From NCBI RefSeq assembly GCF_001640805.2, contig NC_066856.1, positions 3,171,937 to 3,235,936 of the forward strand: a stretch of 64,000 nt of DNA, read 5' to 3'. Positions 12,401-24,399 of the stretch are shown here, in pieces (position 1 is the first letter of the stretch; every line of letters begins with the position of its first letter). The position numbers and the translations under genes are program-made. Origin of the DNA: Lates calcarifer. Its lineage: Eukaryota; Chordata; Actinopteri; Centropomidae. The notes under the pieces are model-generated. The model ran no database searches. It was not told the DNA's origin and saw only the letters and a program-made list of their open reading frames with translations.

Positions 12401-14059
12401 TTTGACAGGGAGAAACAGGACATTACATGTGTTCCCGTGTATACAGTAGTCCCCTTGGGTAAGGTTTGCTATACCATCACTGATTGGTCCAACGCCTGGA
12501 AGCGGCTACAACTTCATTCACAGAGTAAACAATCACTGACCTCTTCAATACTGACTGGTAGGTATGTGGTAGGTACGTAAGAATAACTAACCTAAAATCA
12601 CTCATTGTCACTGTCATGGTTATGATAATAAACATGTGGTTAAGGTTAGGGAACAATCTTGGTCATTTAAAAAAACAAACACCGGCTGCCTGTTGGAGAT
12701 GGGAAATGAACAGCACTTTCTTCCGTCCAGTGCTGACCCATCGATCCATCCTGACCCTCCTTCCTTTGCAAACTTTTTGCCTCTGTAACTTCACACTACT
12801 CCCTCCTTTACTCACAATGGACAACAGTCATAATTCCCACTGCTGCGAGAGGGCTTTGTCATTTTTGGACATTTGCTGAAGCAGCTGATGCTGTTGTTTT
12901 TCTTGGGCGGACAGTCTTGGACATTAACTAATTGGGACATTTAAAATTTCCCTCATTTTAACAGCGACTTTCATCCATTGAAGTCTGAAGATTCCCGACT
13001 TTGAAAACCAGTGCTGATCTGGTCATTTATTTGGGCATGCTGTCTAGAACCAGACCATGCCACCAACAAGCGGTGTCACTGGGACCGGTTCCATACCTCT
13101 AACTGACTTGTCAAGGACACCACAGGGACACAGTACCAACGTGTGGACTTAAACCTGAGTCCTGCAATGAAGGGTAATTTCTCTAACATCATGTCACCCA
13201 GCTGCTCCATTTTCAAAGGAGACTCACGCACAGGCAAACGTTACACAGTATTATTCCATAATTAGAGCTGGTATAAAGAGTAGCCACACCCACTGATTCA
13301 GTGTTTTTACCACACCCATCAAATCTTCAGGTGTGTTGTGCTGGGTCTTTATTACATACGGTATAATTAAGTCTTTGTTTTGATGTGTGGCTGCTCCTCT
13401 GAAACAGAAACAAAATGCAGAAATTTTTCAGAGTGCAGTATTCTTGCATGGAATCTTTCCTCATCGGCATTAAGACAAACAAAGACAACCTCAGTAGTAT
13501 GTGACCTCTGTGCAACTGAGCACTGATTATGATAGGCTGAGGGCATACAGAGCCACCAGTATGACCTCGGTGATGGCAGATAAGACTTCTTGCAGTGAGA
13601 CAGACAGAGATATAAGAAGAGGACAAACCCTAGAGGAAGATACACAGAAATAAACCAGAGGAGAGAACACTTTGCACAATCAGATAAGGACAAAACACAT
13701 AAACAACAAAGCAAAAATCCCCCTTTTCTCCTTCTTCAAAGTACATGGATGCATGTGAATATACTTATACAGGCAATCATGTGAGAGCACACGCACTCAA
13801 AACCAGTGCTGGTAAAGTCAGTGTGTATGAGGCAGGCAGATAGGAGTGGTTGAGGATCATCCCTGGGGGAGCCAGCTGTTCATCTGGCCTGTCTGGAGAT
13901 AAGACCTTGAACACAACGCCAAAAAATCCCCCATTTCTCCTCCCTTACACTCGTCTGCTCCTATCATACACTCTGTCCTTGCTTTTTCTCTCCTCCCTTA
14001 GTATCACCTTTACCTCCTCTATTCAGCACTGCAAGGGCAAAGGAAGAAAAAAACTTTTA
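9421..14059. other. Non-coding stretch
   Basis: No gene supported. The longest frame of the whole window lies here (11028-11579, +, 183 codons). It crosses CA-rich sequence, shows no domain and has no upstream or downstream partner, so I judge it chance. A T-run is near 11839-11851. At 13100-13170 'caaggacac' followed by 'acctgagtcctg' resembles the fish repeat phrase at 5690, so this may be another old repeat fragment. Confidence 0.5.
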
Positions 14060-14510
14060 CAAAAAAGAAATCTGGAACATAGGTCAAGCCAGTTACAAAT
14101 CCAACTACAAATCAGGCTACACTGCTGAAAGAAGCCCCTACTTCAAAATTGGCAACCTCAAACTTGACACAGGTTTGTTGCTGATCACATGGACAAAAAA
14201 CCTTAATTCCTCAAAATTCTTCAACAAAAAATCAGCTACAGTGTTCTAGGCCCGAATGGGATCTTCCAACAGGACAGCAAACCTTAAAACATGTTTTGTG
14301 ATGGCTAAGATAAGCTTTTGGAATACCCTACTTTAAGTCTTCAGCCACACTGGAAACTTGACCTGCTCTGAGCAAATGAAGCCATGCAAGAAAACCAACA
14401 AATTAGGTTAAACTCTATCAGTTCTCTTAAGAAGAGACTAAGATCCAACCAGAGTTCTGCCAGAAGCTTCTGCCTTCTGCCAGACAGGAGAAAGCAACTT
14501 AATAATAGTG
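14060..14510 (+). mobile_element. Decayed Tc1/mariner-type transposon, 3' half of transposase
   Basis: This reads as a broken relic of a Tc1-like DNA transposon. At about 14260-14283 the frame gives Gly-Ile-Phe-Gln-Gln-Asp, the well-known block around the second catalytic aspartate of Tc1 transposases, and is followed within a few codons by a stop (TAA). The DNA before it ('gatcacatggacaaaaa') and after it ('gatggctaaga', 'gaaaaccaac', 'ctgccagaagctt') follows the order I remember from fish Tc1 elements. An open stretch from 14384 (+, 60 codons) with a basic 'SLKKRLRSN' run would be the C-terminal part in another frame. The gene is frameshifted and has stops, so it is dead. I could not place the 5' half or intact terminal repeats. 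The family identification rests on recalled similarity, not a search. Confidence 0.6.
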
Positions 14511-14859
14511 GTTATGTATGGATATTTGAAAATTATTTCCAGTCATTTTACTATAGCATATTTTAATAACTTTAATCCCAATACTGCCACAATATACATG
14601 TGCCTTACAGGCACAACTATATATTATTGGTTACATTACAACATTTTTTTTTTACTGCTTTTCTTTATAAAATGTCAAAACAAAGAAAAGACACCAAATG
14701 TGTTTAACTAATATTGAAAGATAATTTACCCTCTCTTCTGTATGAAGTGGTCCAGTTTGACAGTGTCTGAGCTGATGCACCGTGGCGGCATGACAAATTC
14801 CTCAATGTTTTGTCGGTTAGCGTGGGGCCTTCAGAACGATGACCCCAGACTCACCTCTG
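14511..14859. other. AT-rich flank of the Tc1-like relic
   Basis: AT-rich sequence with a T-run near 14645 that may be the 3' end of the transposon. No gene is visible. Confidence 0.4.
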
Positions 14860-14990
14860 TGCACAACGCTGGGCCCATGGAACCCACTCGGCCCCAATAA
14901 TGAGATCATTAACAACAGTTAATTAAAAGCGATGCGTCTTCTAAAGCTTTGCCCCATATCGCATTGTGTCCAAACAATTACATCCCTTGT
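14860..14990. promoter_or_regulatory. Homeodomain-rich candidate enhancer
   Basis: Inverted arms TAATGA (14898-14903) and TCATTA (14906-14911) are separated by only GA. They are followed by AACAA and a perfect TTAATTAA (14919-14926). This is a dense set of homeodomain and SOX-compatible cores in a repeat-free block. It is inferred to be a conserved non-coding element, and no conservation data are available. Confidence 0.3.
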
Positions 14991-15852
14991 GGACGTCCGA
15001 GGATAAAAGGGTGAGCCAAATGGAGGAGAACGCCCATTGTCCCTCTCCTGAGAAACTGTCTTCCCTCGCTTTTTGCTTTTCAATGAATTCTTTGTGTGTG
15101 TGTGCTGGGGTCTGGGGCAGTCCTCTTAGCTTCAGAGGGACAGAGCTGTGCTGAGCTGAGCTGTACCAGGGACTGGGTCGAGGTATGGACAGAGGCCTAG
15201 TGAGTGAGGGATGCTGAGGAAGAGCGGAGCGGCTGCCACCAACTCCTAGACAGCAAAAGATTAATCCAGTGCAACAATTTCCTGGACAGACGTAATGTTT
15301 ACTGGGTAATTAGAGTTGTATATCAGCCTTATTAGGACTATGACACACAGTGGAGTTTATTTACTGTGTTTCTAAGTCTAGAATTGAGCAGCAAAACAAA
15401 CACACCTCTCCCATCAGTGCTCCATCAGAAGCTTACAGATACAGAGCGAACAACAACAGAGCACTAAGGTTACATGCCACATTGTTTTACATTAGCTACA
15501 GTGAGGCTAACATGCAGAGTGGACGAGACAGTTTCTCAGAGCTAGCACAGCAGCTGCAGACAGCAATATTCACAATCCTCCTCTTAGTCTAACGAACATT
15601 ACACCTGAAACAAACAGGACAAAACAGTACTGACCTACTACAAGGCCTGTCTTCTGTTTTGAAAAACACTTCTTCTCTACAGTTCTTCTAATCTTAACCA
15701 AATTTGGTACATAACCTGGTACATAACATATTTGAATCATTCCAGGAAAGAAATCTATCTAAGTACATTTTCCTGTAACTTTTAGCCATATTCTTGTAAG
15801 CTGTGCAGGTGTGGCTTAATTGACACATATTGACATAATTCTTGAACATATA
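14991..15852. other. Non-coding stretch
   Basis: Nothing beyond ordinary single-copy-looking sequence. A short GAGCT-type tandem ('gctgagctgagctgta') is near 15151-15166. No splice-bounded open segment was found. Confidence 0.55.
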
Positions 15853-16112
15853 GGCCTTTTTTCACAGCAGACCTGTCATATGACTTGTCATATTAAGCAG
15901 AGGTGATGTTAATAACAAACAATGGCTCTGTTCTTTTCCAGTGTCCCAGTGAGTCATGACAGTGTGACAGTGAGCCAGCAAGCACAAGAGAAGTTCTTCT
16001 TTCTCCTTCAGCTGAACTGAATGAACTCTGTGCAGTCTTTCTATCACCTGGCAGGAATACATACTTGCTGTGTCACGATGTTTTGTCTCCAGACTCCCTT
16101 GTAAGAAAAAAA
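15853..16112 (+). mobile_element. MITE-like element, family A copy 1
   Basis: The left end (GGCCTTTTTTCACAGCAGAC, then TGACTTGTCATA) and the interior ('aacaatggctctgtt', 'gtgacagtgagccagca') match the copies at 49382-49608 (inverted) and 56584-56832. The right end, which should mirror the left, is eroded but still recognisable around 16060-16112 ('cacctgg', 'tgttttgtct', 'gtaagaaaaa'). There is no transposase, so this is a non-autonomous element. Confidence 0.6.
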
Positions 16113-17200
16113 CTTCACCAGCCACCCACCAATCATTTTTTTTTCTCTCTCCCTCTGTCTGCATGATAACACTGGCGGACACATGTTCCATAGTCATAGG
16201 CTCTTATTTGTTATCTGCGGTGTGTGTGCCGCCATTCAACTGAGAACCTTCACAGAACCACAAACTTTCCAGACGAGTACACTGAAGATATCTCCTGGTC
16301 CGGTGCCACTTCCCCTATCACTGAGACTATGTCTGTATGACCTTGAGAGGACCCTGAAAGGACAGTATCTGTCTTGAGAGAAAGAGAGAGAGAGCGGCCC
16401 TCAGAGATAAGCCCCAAAAACTCAAAATGCTTTATTACTGGACAAACACTGTAGTGAAGGGGCTTTTGATCAAAGACCATACTGAACAAATCTGTTTGAA
16501 GCGGTCCAGGCTTTGAGACTTTATTTACACAAGCCTTAGATTAGGGTTTAGGATATGTTACAACTCATATCACAAAAACATAGCCCCTTTCTGTCTTTTC
16601 ACTCATTGCACATAAGGTCAGTGTCAAGATATTAGTGCTGTGGAGGAGGAAGTGATATGGCAAAGACAACAAACTCTGCAGAAACGTGTTAAACTTAAGC
16701 TTAACACAGAAAGCCTGAAGCACTGCAACATAACTTACTTGTCTGAGGAATGCAGGAAAGTGGACCTGAAGGAGGATCCACACTGCTTGATTAATAGCTT
16801 AGTGACAAACAATGCTTTAGAAAATTTTCAGTGTTCGACGAACTGTCTGTTATTTCACACAGCCTGTTCCTGTGGTCTGATGCGGAGCAATGTGTGGAAT
16901 GGCAAGGATTCTTCCTACCTGCCTCTTAACCTCTGTCACGGGCCTTTTGTCATTCCCCACATTCTCCTCTGTTACATAAACAGGGTTGAAGCTCACCTCG
17001 GCGTCTCTACACCTTGAGCTGCCCCACAGGCATGTAATTAGGCCTAACCTCTCCTGTTCAAACAGTGTAATGACATGATTTACACATACTGCAGAGGCCT
17101 TGTGATGCTGTGGCATCACAACAATGTGCATAAACTGTAATTAAGGGAAGGATGTGAGATTCAAGATTCAGGGGATGCCACATATGGAGCCCCAAAGTGT
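16113..17200. other. Non-coding stretch
   Basis: An AG run is at about 16376-16394. The frames at 16640-17017 (+) and 16850-17131 (-) are over 90 codons but overlap antisense to each other and lack exon signals. I judge both to be chance. Confidence 0.55.
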
Positions 17201-17217
17201 AAAATAAATAAATAAAT
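17201..17217. repeat. (AAAT)n microsatellite
   Basis: Four tandem AAAT units. Confidence 0.8.
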
Positions 17218-19039
17218 GTAATCTCATGAAATAAATCAATCACACACAACTTCGCTAGTTAGCTGGCTAGGTAGGTAGCATGTTCAACCCTACTGAGCTA
17301 AGTAAAAGGAGAAGTTAACAACTGTGTCTTCTTTTAACAGCAGAAGCCCGTAGTTGCTTGATTCTGAATTATAGTCTTGCTGTTGCTATAGGTAATTGGT
17401 GCTAATAGGCTAAATTTGATGACGTTATTTGAGCTGAGAGGCAGGGACCATGAGATTGACTCATGAGGAGGCAGCGACTGGTGACAACATTCTAAATTAA
17501 AATGTGATGTTATAAAAATCTAACTGGGAAAATGCTACAATGAAATGAAACAAAGTTGAAAAGCAGCATTCTGAAATATAAAATCACAATTTAAAAAATT
17601 GGACACGTGAAAACAAAAATGATGAAATAGCATGAAATATTTTTATGAAATTATTTGCAACCTACAGTATTGGCTTATTTATATATATTACTTCATAATG
17701 TCTTTTTTATTTATCTAATACTGAACATTGAGACAATGTACATGAGCACTGACTTTTCTCTATTGTGTCCCCTTGGGATGAGGCTACAGCAAGTCCACTC
17801 CTCAAGACTTTACCTGCAGGCCTTTCACCTCCATGGAAAGGGATGATGTAAGCTGCTGTGCATGTTATTCTGAGGTGCATTTCCAGGTAGGGAGTGGCAG
17901 AAAGAAATGGTCTTTCAACGTGCCTCAAGCTGGTTGCTGAAAGCTGAGAAACTCCCAAACCCATATTTAGAGAAGAAAGAAAGAGAGCGGAAAGACACTA
18001 CTTGTGGCAGTTAGAACACAGTAACCATAGTGTACAGTTTTGAAAGGCTTTAAATCACAAGTTCAGTGTTTGATAACACGTCACAGTATGAAAAGGACAT
18101 TTACCAACTCCATTGTCTGCAATAAGTTTGACAAAAGCACTGGATCTAAGCCAAAGTGGAATAAAAATAACCAGGATGTGTTTTCTTGACTTCACAACTG
18201 CTTCATGTTGGTGCGTATTTCAAAGATCTATCATTTCCTTTGCCTCCAATGAAAATGTCTTCTCAAGACAGAGGCTTTGAAAAGCTTCCAGTGAATCCTG
18301 TTAAAAGAAATATCATAATTCAATTCTTTTTTTTTCTTTTTTTCATTACCAGAGGGGCCCAAGTGAACAAAAGTGCTCCAAACATCTTCTTCCAACATCT
18401 GTTTATAATGTCGTCCAATAAAGGGCACCGGGCAACCAAGGAAACTAAGAGTAAGACAGTGCTTTTCGTCATCAGATGCAATTTGACTTGCACACAACAA
18501 AGCAAGAGGACATAAACCCTCATGGGATTTAAAAAAAAAAAAAAAAATTACTGTATTTTCATCAAGATGACATCAGCGACGTACTTAGCGTATAGCTTTC
18601 AGGATTTTCATATGAAGGCTTTGTTAGAGGCCAGTAAGTTTCCCTTTTGTTTTTAAATGGTTTTGTTTCAGTCAATAGCGTTCCTGGTCTCGATTGAAAC
18701 CTTGTTTTTCAAAGAGGCCACAGAGATTTACTGAACTATTTTGTTTAACTTTTCAATTAAGCCATTCCTTTTTTTTTTTTTTTTTCAGAGGACACATCCG
18801 TTTTCCATTACCTTACTCCACAACATCCCTAATTGGACAAAGGACAGTGTGCCCGCGAGTCAGGAATATGATGTCACATGGCTCTATAATGTCCTAAACA
18901 TGACAAGATGGCGAACACATGTCTGTGAAGAGCTCTTTCATTTGTTATATCTTCAGCCTGTTTTCACAGCTCTAATCATCAGAAGACATTAGAGATCAGC
19001 CGTGTAAACAAGACCTTGAGATGTTATGTAAATGTTATT
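17218..19039. other. Non-coding, AT-rich stretch
   Basis: 'gctagttagctggctagg' near 17255 is typical fish repeat wording. A-run at 18531-18547 and T-run at 18769-18785 are the longest homopolymers here and could be poly-A tails of old retroelements, but I see no element body. No gene. Confidence 0.55.
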
Positions 19040-19200
19040 CTCTCTGTGACTCACCCCACACCATGTGTTGTGTTATTAGATCTCAATTAATTACAGTAAG
19101 AGCCAATAAAGAGCCTATGAAGCATAAATGCTCTTTGTAGTAATGACAGAGCAGTTTGTTTTCATTTGGACAGTGAATTATCCCCCAGTAAGAAATGTCC
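19040..19200. promoter_or_regulatory. Candidate conserved non-coding element
   Basis: A repeat-free AT-rich block with TCAATTAATTACA at 19082-19094, CCAATAAAG near 19104 and several TAAT and TTTG cores. The texture suggests a developmental enhancer. This is inference only. Confidence 0.25.
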
Positions 19201-21299
19201 AATATTGGTTACAGTGCAGGGGACTTTGAAGTTAAACTACAACCCTGTACTCAGTATCTGGGAGTCCGCCTGTCTGTCTGCCAGTGGGAAAATGATAAAT
19301 AGAGACAGAGCGCAAGACTGCTGACTGTATACTGCAGCAGGGGAAGACAGATATGAGTAGATGGGAGCATGCTGGGCTGTGTGCAGCAGGAGCAGGGTTA
19401 ATAGGTGAACAGACAACCCACTTTTACCTCTAGCCCAGAAAACCTTTAGGTTGAACCTTTAATATGCAGTTTAGACTCTAAGATGGCCAACTACAGTGCA
19501 GTATGATGATACTGATGGCTAAGCTAATCTCATGTCGGCGTGATAGATCTGGAGAGGCACAGCAGACAGCTCCAGCTGGAGATCAAAGCAAAGCCTCTCC
19601 TGTGCAGAAGAAGAGGGAGGGAGGTTGGAGGTGTGTCCCGCCCCCGTCCACCAGTGCCAGATGTTCTCCTCTCTCCGTGTCCCATCATGCTTGATAATTG
19701 CACGGCGCACCGTAGGCTCCGTCCGTGCCCCCTTGACATTAAAGTGCAGAGCCTGGCGGGGCGCTGAGCTCAGCAGAGCTTTGAATTAGTCCTGGATACA
19801 GCAGTTACACAGGCTTTGGCAACACAGAACCTCACACACACACATGCACACACATCTCCACGAACCTCCATAACCTCAGAGAGGCCCTGAGCGGCCTGCA
19901 GGTCCCCTGGCTAAGGGGCACGATCTTCAGCCTATTATGGATCTGCAGAGGGGCAGCTGGTGGGACTAGGAAGTGGAGGCGGTGGTTTGCATGTTTACAT
20001 GAATGTTTGTGCCACATGCAACCTCCCATTTGCCAGTGTCTTGCATCCCAAAGTCCAGCTAGGTTGCGTGCTCATCCCTCCTTATAGTGTGAGTCACCAC
20101 CGCTGCTAGCCCCAGGGCTTGTTCCACTGGCACCAGCCCTCCTCTCTGCATTGCCATCATTATAGGTGTCCCAAGGAGCCACGGGGGCTGAAATTAGGGC
20201 ATGCAGCGACAGATAATGACAAGGTAGAGATGCTGCAGACATGACACTAACTTTTAGTGAGGCAAACTGGCTCCATGTGTCCAGAGTCCATCCCATGTCT
20301 CCTCCCTCTGTCCTCCAGCCTTCATCCCCCGACACCCACCTCTCTGGTCATTGTGACCCAGTGAGGGGCTCCCTTCACTGGGCTGTCTGGGTGAGTCAGG
20401 TGCCTCTGCCATCTGTCCTCCAGGGGCCAGGTGGGAGGTGATAAGTGACTGCAGGTGGTGTAATGGCTGCGCACACACTCAGCTGTTACTATCACTAGCT
20501 GCTCTATCATCACCACACATGGTCAGATCCAGACAATCTCTCACAGCCCTCAGCCTTAACTCTGGTGCACCTGTACTGCTGAGGATACACCCAGAGACAG
20601 ACACTGCCTTGCTCTTATTTGTTCATTCATTAAAGCGTTGGTTTGTCTCAGATAGGAGGGTGCACTGTGCTGTATGAACAGTGAGACCATTGAAAATGTT
20701 TCGGTGAATGAATCCAGATGTGAGCGAATGGGGAGGCAGCTGCTCAGGGTGCAGTGGATGAAGACATTGTTGTTTTGATTTAAAAAAAAAAAGTTTAACA
20801 CATTTTTTGCAATAAAAGGCTTTTTTTATTTTGAACATTATTCTTAGCCCATAATTCTGAGTTGTAGCCTCCTAATGCTGGAATTTCACGCAATAGTAAA
20901 TTTACAACTTATTGAACTCTACACAGTGTACCTCCTGCAGCTCTGCCATGTGCTCACCTACAGCACATAACCATTACCTGACTGTCTATAAATTACACCA
21001 ACTGTGTGAGCAGGACGTGTTTACATAACCTACAGTGTTGCTCTACCAGGCGTTATGTTTTGATTCTTCCCATATTGCCCCACATTGTTTCCAAACTTCA
21101 GTTTCCCCAAGGTCATGTACCCTGTTAAATCACTAACAGAGGCCATAAACACAGCCTGTCTTCCATCCAGAGAAGGAGAGAGGGAGGGGAGTGAATGGAA
21201 GCTAGCTGAACATTTTTCTGCCAACTCTTGGCACATTCCTCCCTTCCAACTCATGAATGAACACTAATATAATATAAAGACTATGTAACACCACTCCCG
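19201..21299. other. Non-coding stretch, GC-richer in the middle
   Basis: 19500-20460 is richer in GC with overlapping short frames on both strands. A 72-base open segment at 20319-20390 (+) has a pyrimidine-rich acceptor (CTCCAG) and a GTGAGT donor, but its translation (Pro/Ser/His/Trp-rich) looks like nothing known and pyrimidine-rich sequence makes such acceptors easily. No gene is called. Confidence 0.45.
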
Positions 21300-21545
21300 T
21301 TGCTCCCACCCACCTCCGTGATGTGCTACAGCATTCGCCCTGGAGCTTGACACGCAGAGGTGTAGGGAAACTAAGATGGGATCTGGTGGCTGGAGTCAGA
21401 CCGTAAAGCTCACGTCTCCTTAGAGATCCCTCTGAAGCTTTGATGGTGTTTCGACGTTAATGCCCCTCTGCTCGGAACACAGAGAGCAGCCAGGCGCTGT
21501 AAATGGGGGTCATTGTGCCGGGATACTGTGGCAGTGTGTGTGGTG
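21300..21545. promoter_or_regulatory. Candidate conserved non-coding element
   Basis: A balanced-composition, repeat-free block with GAAGCTTTGATGG (TCF/LEF-like CTTTGAT) near 21432-21444, several CpGs ('tttcgacgtt') and AAATGGGGGTCA near 21502. It is a possible enhancer, with no conservation evidence. Confidence 0.2.
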
Positions 21546-22438
21546 TAATGCAGGAAGGAGGTATATGATCAGCAGCCTGTCCCTGTGGTTAACATGCAAG
21601 ATTAAATAATATACTGTCATAAAATATTGGCGGGGAAATTCTAAACATATTACGTATGTGTATGGATGGGAAAAGTGAGACAGAAGAGGAACGAGTATAG
21701 ATGGATGTATTGTACACCCCCCATTTTATATGCAAACTATAGTCTATAAACCACTTTTAGACGTGTACTTCATTACATAATGGCAAATTACTTTTCAGTA
21801 AAAGTCAGGACAGCAATGGTAGTAGGCAACACATCCAACACATCTCATGTCTGAATTAAATACCATCAGAGAATCACATGAACACGTTTATACAAGACAA
21901 AGTTTTTCAAGTCTGTCTTGATTGAAAAAAATACTTTCATGCCAACATGTATGTTATTAGTCACTGTAATTATCTTTCATTATTGCCAATGAAGATCTGG
22001 TAAATTCAGTTTAGGTTATCTATTAAAGGTTCTTTCACAGCAGAATATTTTATGGGCCAGTACAAACAAAGGAAGACTAATCACAGTGATCACTAGGTAG
22101 TATTTGTAACACAAAATATTGTAAATGACCAAAATGTATGTTGTGAAAGATCCTCTCATGATGAGTCCATAAAAATATAATCCATGGTCATTCATTAACC
22201 TTCAGCTGCAGAAATAAAGTTCAAAAACCATCACTAATGCAGTCTGTGAGAGAACTGAGAGCACTCTTCTTCATGTCTGAACAGGGTCAACACAGAGCAT
22301 ACATGTTGTGCTGACCTTTGTTTGAAGGTCCAAAAGCCATTAGTTTGACAATATTACAGAGTCCAAGTCTGACAACAGCTTAACACTAAAAGTAAGAATA
22401 TCCCACTACTACCCATGTTCTTCTGTTGTACACCACAT
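21546..22438. other. AT-rich non-coding stretch, possible 3' flank of the minus-strand exon
   Basis: If the minus-strand exon at 22439-22687 is real, this is its 3' untranslated or downstream sequence. An ATTAAA hexamer on the minus strand overlaps the stop codon itself. No clear AATAAA on the minus strand lies close by, and the nearest clear one I see is about 1.6 kb further on, at roughly 20825. No other feature. Confidence 0.4.
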
Positions 22439-22687
22439 TTAATCATAAATCATATCCAAACCACCTCCTTTTTGATCCACAAGAGCTCCCTTGTTCTTTG
22501 CTTTCAGGACTTCATACACCGCGGTGTCTACCACTTGGCTGTCATATGTGAGGGGTGGCTTGTGGAGTTCGTGGTGTGACTCTGTGTTTTTGAAGCGCAG
22601 GGAGTGATAGGATCTGCGCTCTGATCTCAACATAATCACATTAGTGGTGTTTGAACTTTGTTTTCCTTCTCTTTGCAGGGATTCGCT
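22439..22687 (-). CDS. Candidate terminal coding exon, unknown protein with tyrosine-containing tail
   Basis: Read on the minus strand, a good acceptor (TTTATTTGCCCAG) ends at 22688. It is followed by an open frame of 82 codons to a TAA at 22439-22441. The frame is phase 0 if it starts with AGC. The translation begins SESLQREGKQSS, has YHSL at residues 27-30, LTYD at 46-49, VYEVL at 57-61, a basic KAKNK at 62-66 and ends DMIYD. Codon third positions favour C and G, unlike the surrounding AT-rich DNA, which supports coding. The composition (hydrophilic, no membrane segment, four tyrosines with two YxxL motifs) resembles the cytoplasmic tail of a type I receptor or adhesion molecule, but I do not recognise the protein. 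Upstream exons would lie at higher coordinates. The phase does not match the 25772-25879 candidate directly, so at least one exon would be missing between them. It could still be chance. Confidence 0.45.
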   Translation of the reverse strand, partial: SESLQREGKQSSNTTNVIMLRSERRSYHSLRFKNTESHHELHKPPLTYDSQVVDTAVYEVLKAKNKGALVDQKGGGLDMIYD

Positions 22688-24399
22688 CTGGGCAAATAAA
22701 CTTATATGAAATGTATTTACAGAAGATCACAAACTGATGGACAGCAGATAGAAAACATGGAAGATTTGTTTCATGTCATCCACCCACTGGCTTTGTCTCT
22801 TCCCTTCCTGTCTTTCATGTTAGTTTTTATTCTTCCCCTTCTTCCATCACCACCACCACACTCTTATCTGTCTGCCTCTATCTCTCCTCGCTTTGCTGTC
22901 TCTCCGCCCTCCTGTCTGTCTGTCCTCTCTGCAGGTTATCAGGTCAAAGTGAAGTGCATGCCACTGAGTACACTGGCCTTTCCCTGAGAGACAGAACAGA
23001 TCATTTCTCCAGTGAGAAATGGAAGGAAGACGGCACAGACTTTATTTCTTCTTTTAACCCCTGTTTATCTGTCATTTTGACAGATTACTGTAAACTTTAC
23101 TGTGATGTCCCAGTTCTGCACTTCCCAGAAATCATTTTTCCCCTTTACCCATCACAGTGTTGAGTAGATGTGAAACTTTAAAAAGCCAAAGCAGACATTA
23201 GTCCTTAGGCATAAACATGAAACGTAGAAGCCAAATCACTGTTGCCTCAAACACATTACTCATTTGTCTGTTAACAAAGCCTATTGCACAGTGCAGGTGT
23301 TACTGACATACAGTGTGTTTACGCCTTGAGTGAGCTGCAAAATGACAAAATATTGAATTGAATGAGGTTCTCACATTAGCAACAGCAGGAATTAGCCTTA
23401 GTCAGTCTTTGTTAACAGCTAGCATCTAACACTTATGGTTCCAGAAACTGATATGTCTGTCAAAATATGACAACATGGAGACAGACACTGGTGAGATCAA
23501 CCAGACTAACCAACCAGTCCAGCCATTTAACCTCACAAGTTGGCAGCAGTAACCAAAAGTTTAACCAAAAACAGAGGAGAAAGATATTCAAGATATTTTT
23601 CTATATTCTAAAACCCATTTGACAACATTTTCAAAATTCTCAACAATAGTGTAGACATAGCCTTAGATTTTACCGACTGTATTATCCATAGAATGTATTT
23701 CAACAGATTTGTTGCTGCTGCTGCTGGAAATGTAAAACACATCACTGTGTGACAATATATTTTTCTTGGCAGAAAAATTCAACCCTTACCACCCACTAAA
23801 TTACATTTTGCATCAGAAGTTGCAACCATTCCTCTAAGAGTCAAACCAGAGCACACAGATGCTACAAACATACTGCTGCAATCAGCTCAACTTATTATTC
23901 CCAGGGACAGCTACTATATCTATTGTGGATAAATGTTCATGTATCATGTAAAATCTGCTGCTCATAACTTCAGATCTTGCCTCTCAAATGTAGGCTTTTT
24001 TCTGCAGTATCAAACAGTCCCATCATAAAAACAGTTGTGAAATTAACAATGTATGGAATGTATACCAAACATGTGGTGACTATGCCATAAGCCTGTGAAG
24101 AAAATGAACACCAAGCAAAACCGTCTAGCACTTAAAGGGTTAAGGATTTCATGAGCTGGGCACTATAGTTGGAACAATTTTGTGGCAAAGAGTTCTGTTG
24201 TCAAGCAGCACTGGAGAATTCATTCTCAAAAACTGAAGTCTTAAAAGTCATTGTCAGAAAGTGCAGTGTTTTTTTTAAACATGTCTAAAAGTTCAAACTG
24301 AATGACAAATTGACTCAGAGCTCGGAAAAGTCAGCTTGAGAGCTGGAACCCACATTTTCCCCTCCTATAATGTCAACCCGTCTTTTTTTATAAGGCACT
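22688..24399. other. Non-coding stretch (intron if the flanking minus-strand exons are real)
   Basis: On the minus strand 23790-23833 is a 44-base segment with an acceptor-like TTGACTCTTAG and a GTAAGG donor. One frame is open, but its phase does not link to the 22439-22687 exon, so I do not call it. On the plus strand 22935-23163 is open after a pyrimidine-rich CTCTGCAG but lacks a donor. 'ttgctgctgctgctgg' near 23710 is a very short CTG repeat. Confidence 0.45.

Noticed and set aside
22935..23163. Open segment after a pyrimidine-rich CTCTGCAG (+)
   Set aside because: No usable donor near the end of the open frame. The upstream pyrimidine tract is low-complexity.
23790..23833. 44-base minus-strand segment with splice-like ends
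   Set aside because: Only 14 codons. Its phase does not join the minus-strand terminal exon candidate. Several equally good pairs occur by chance.
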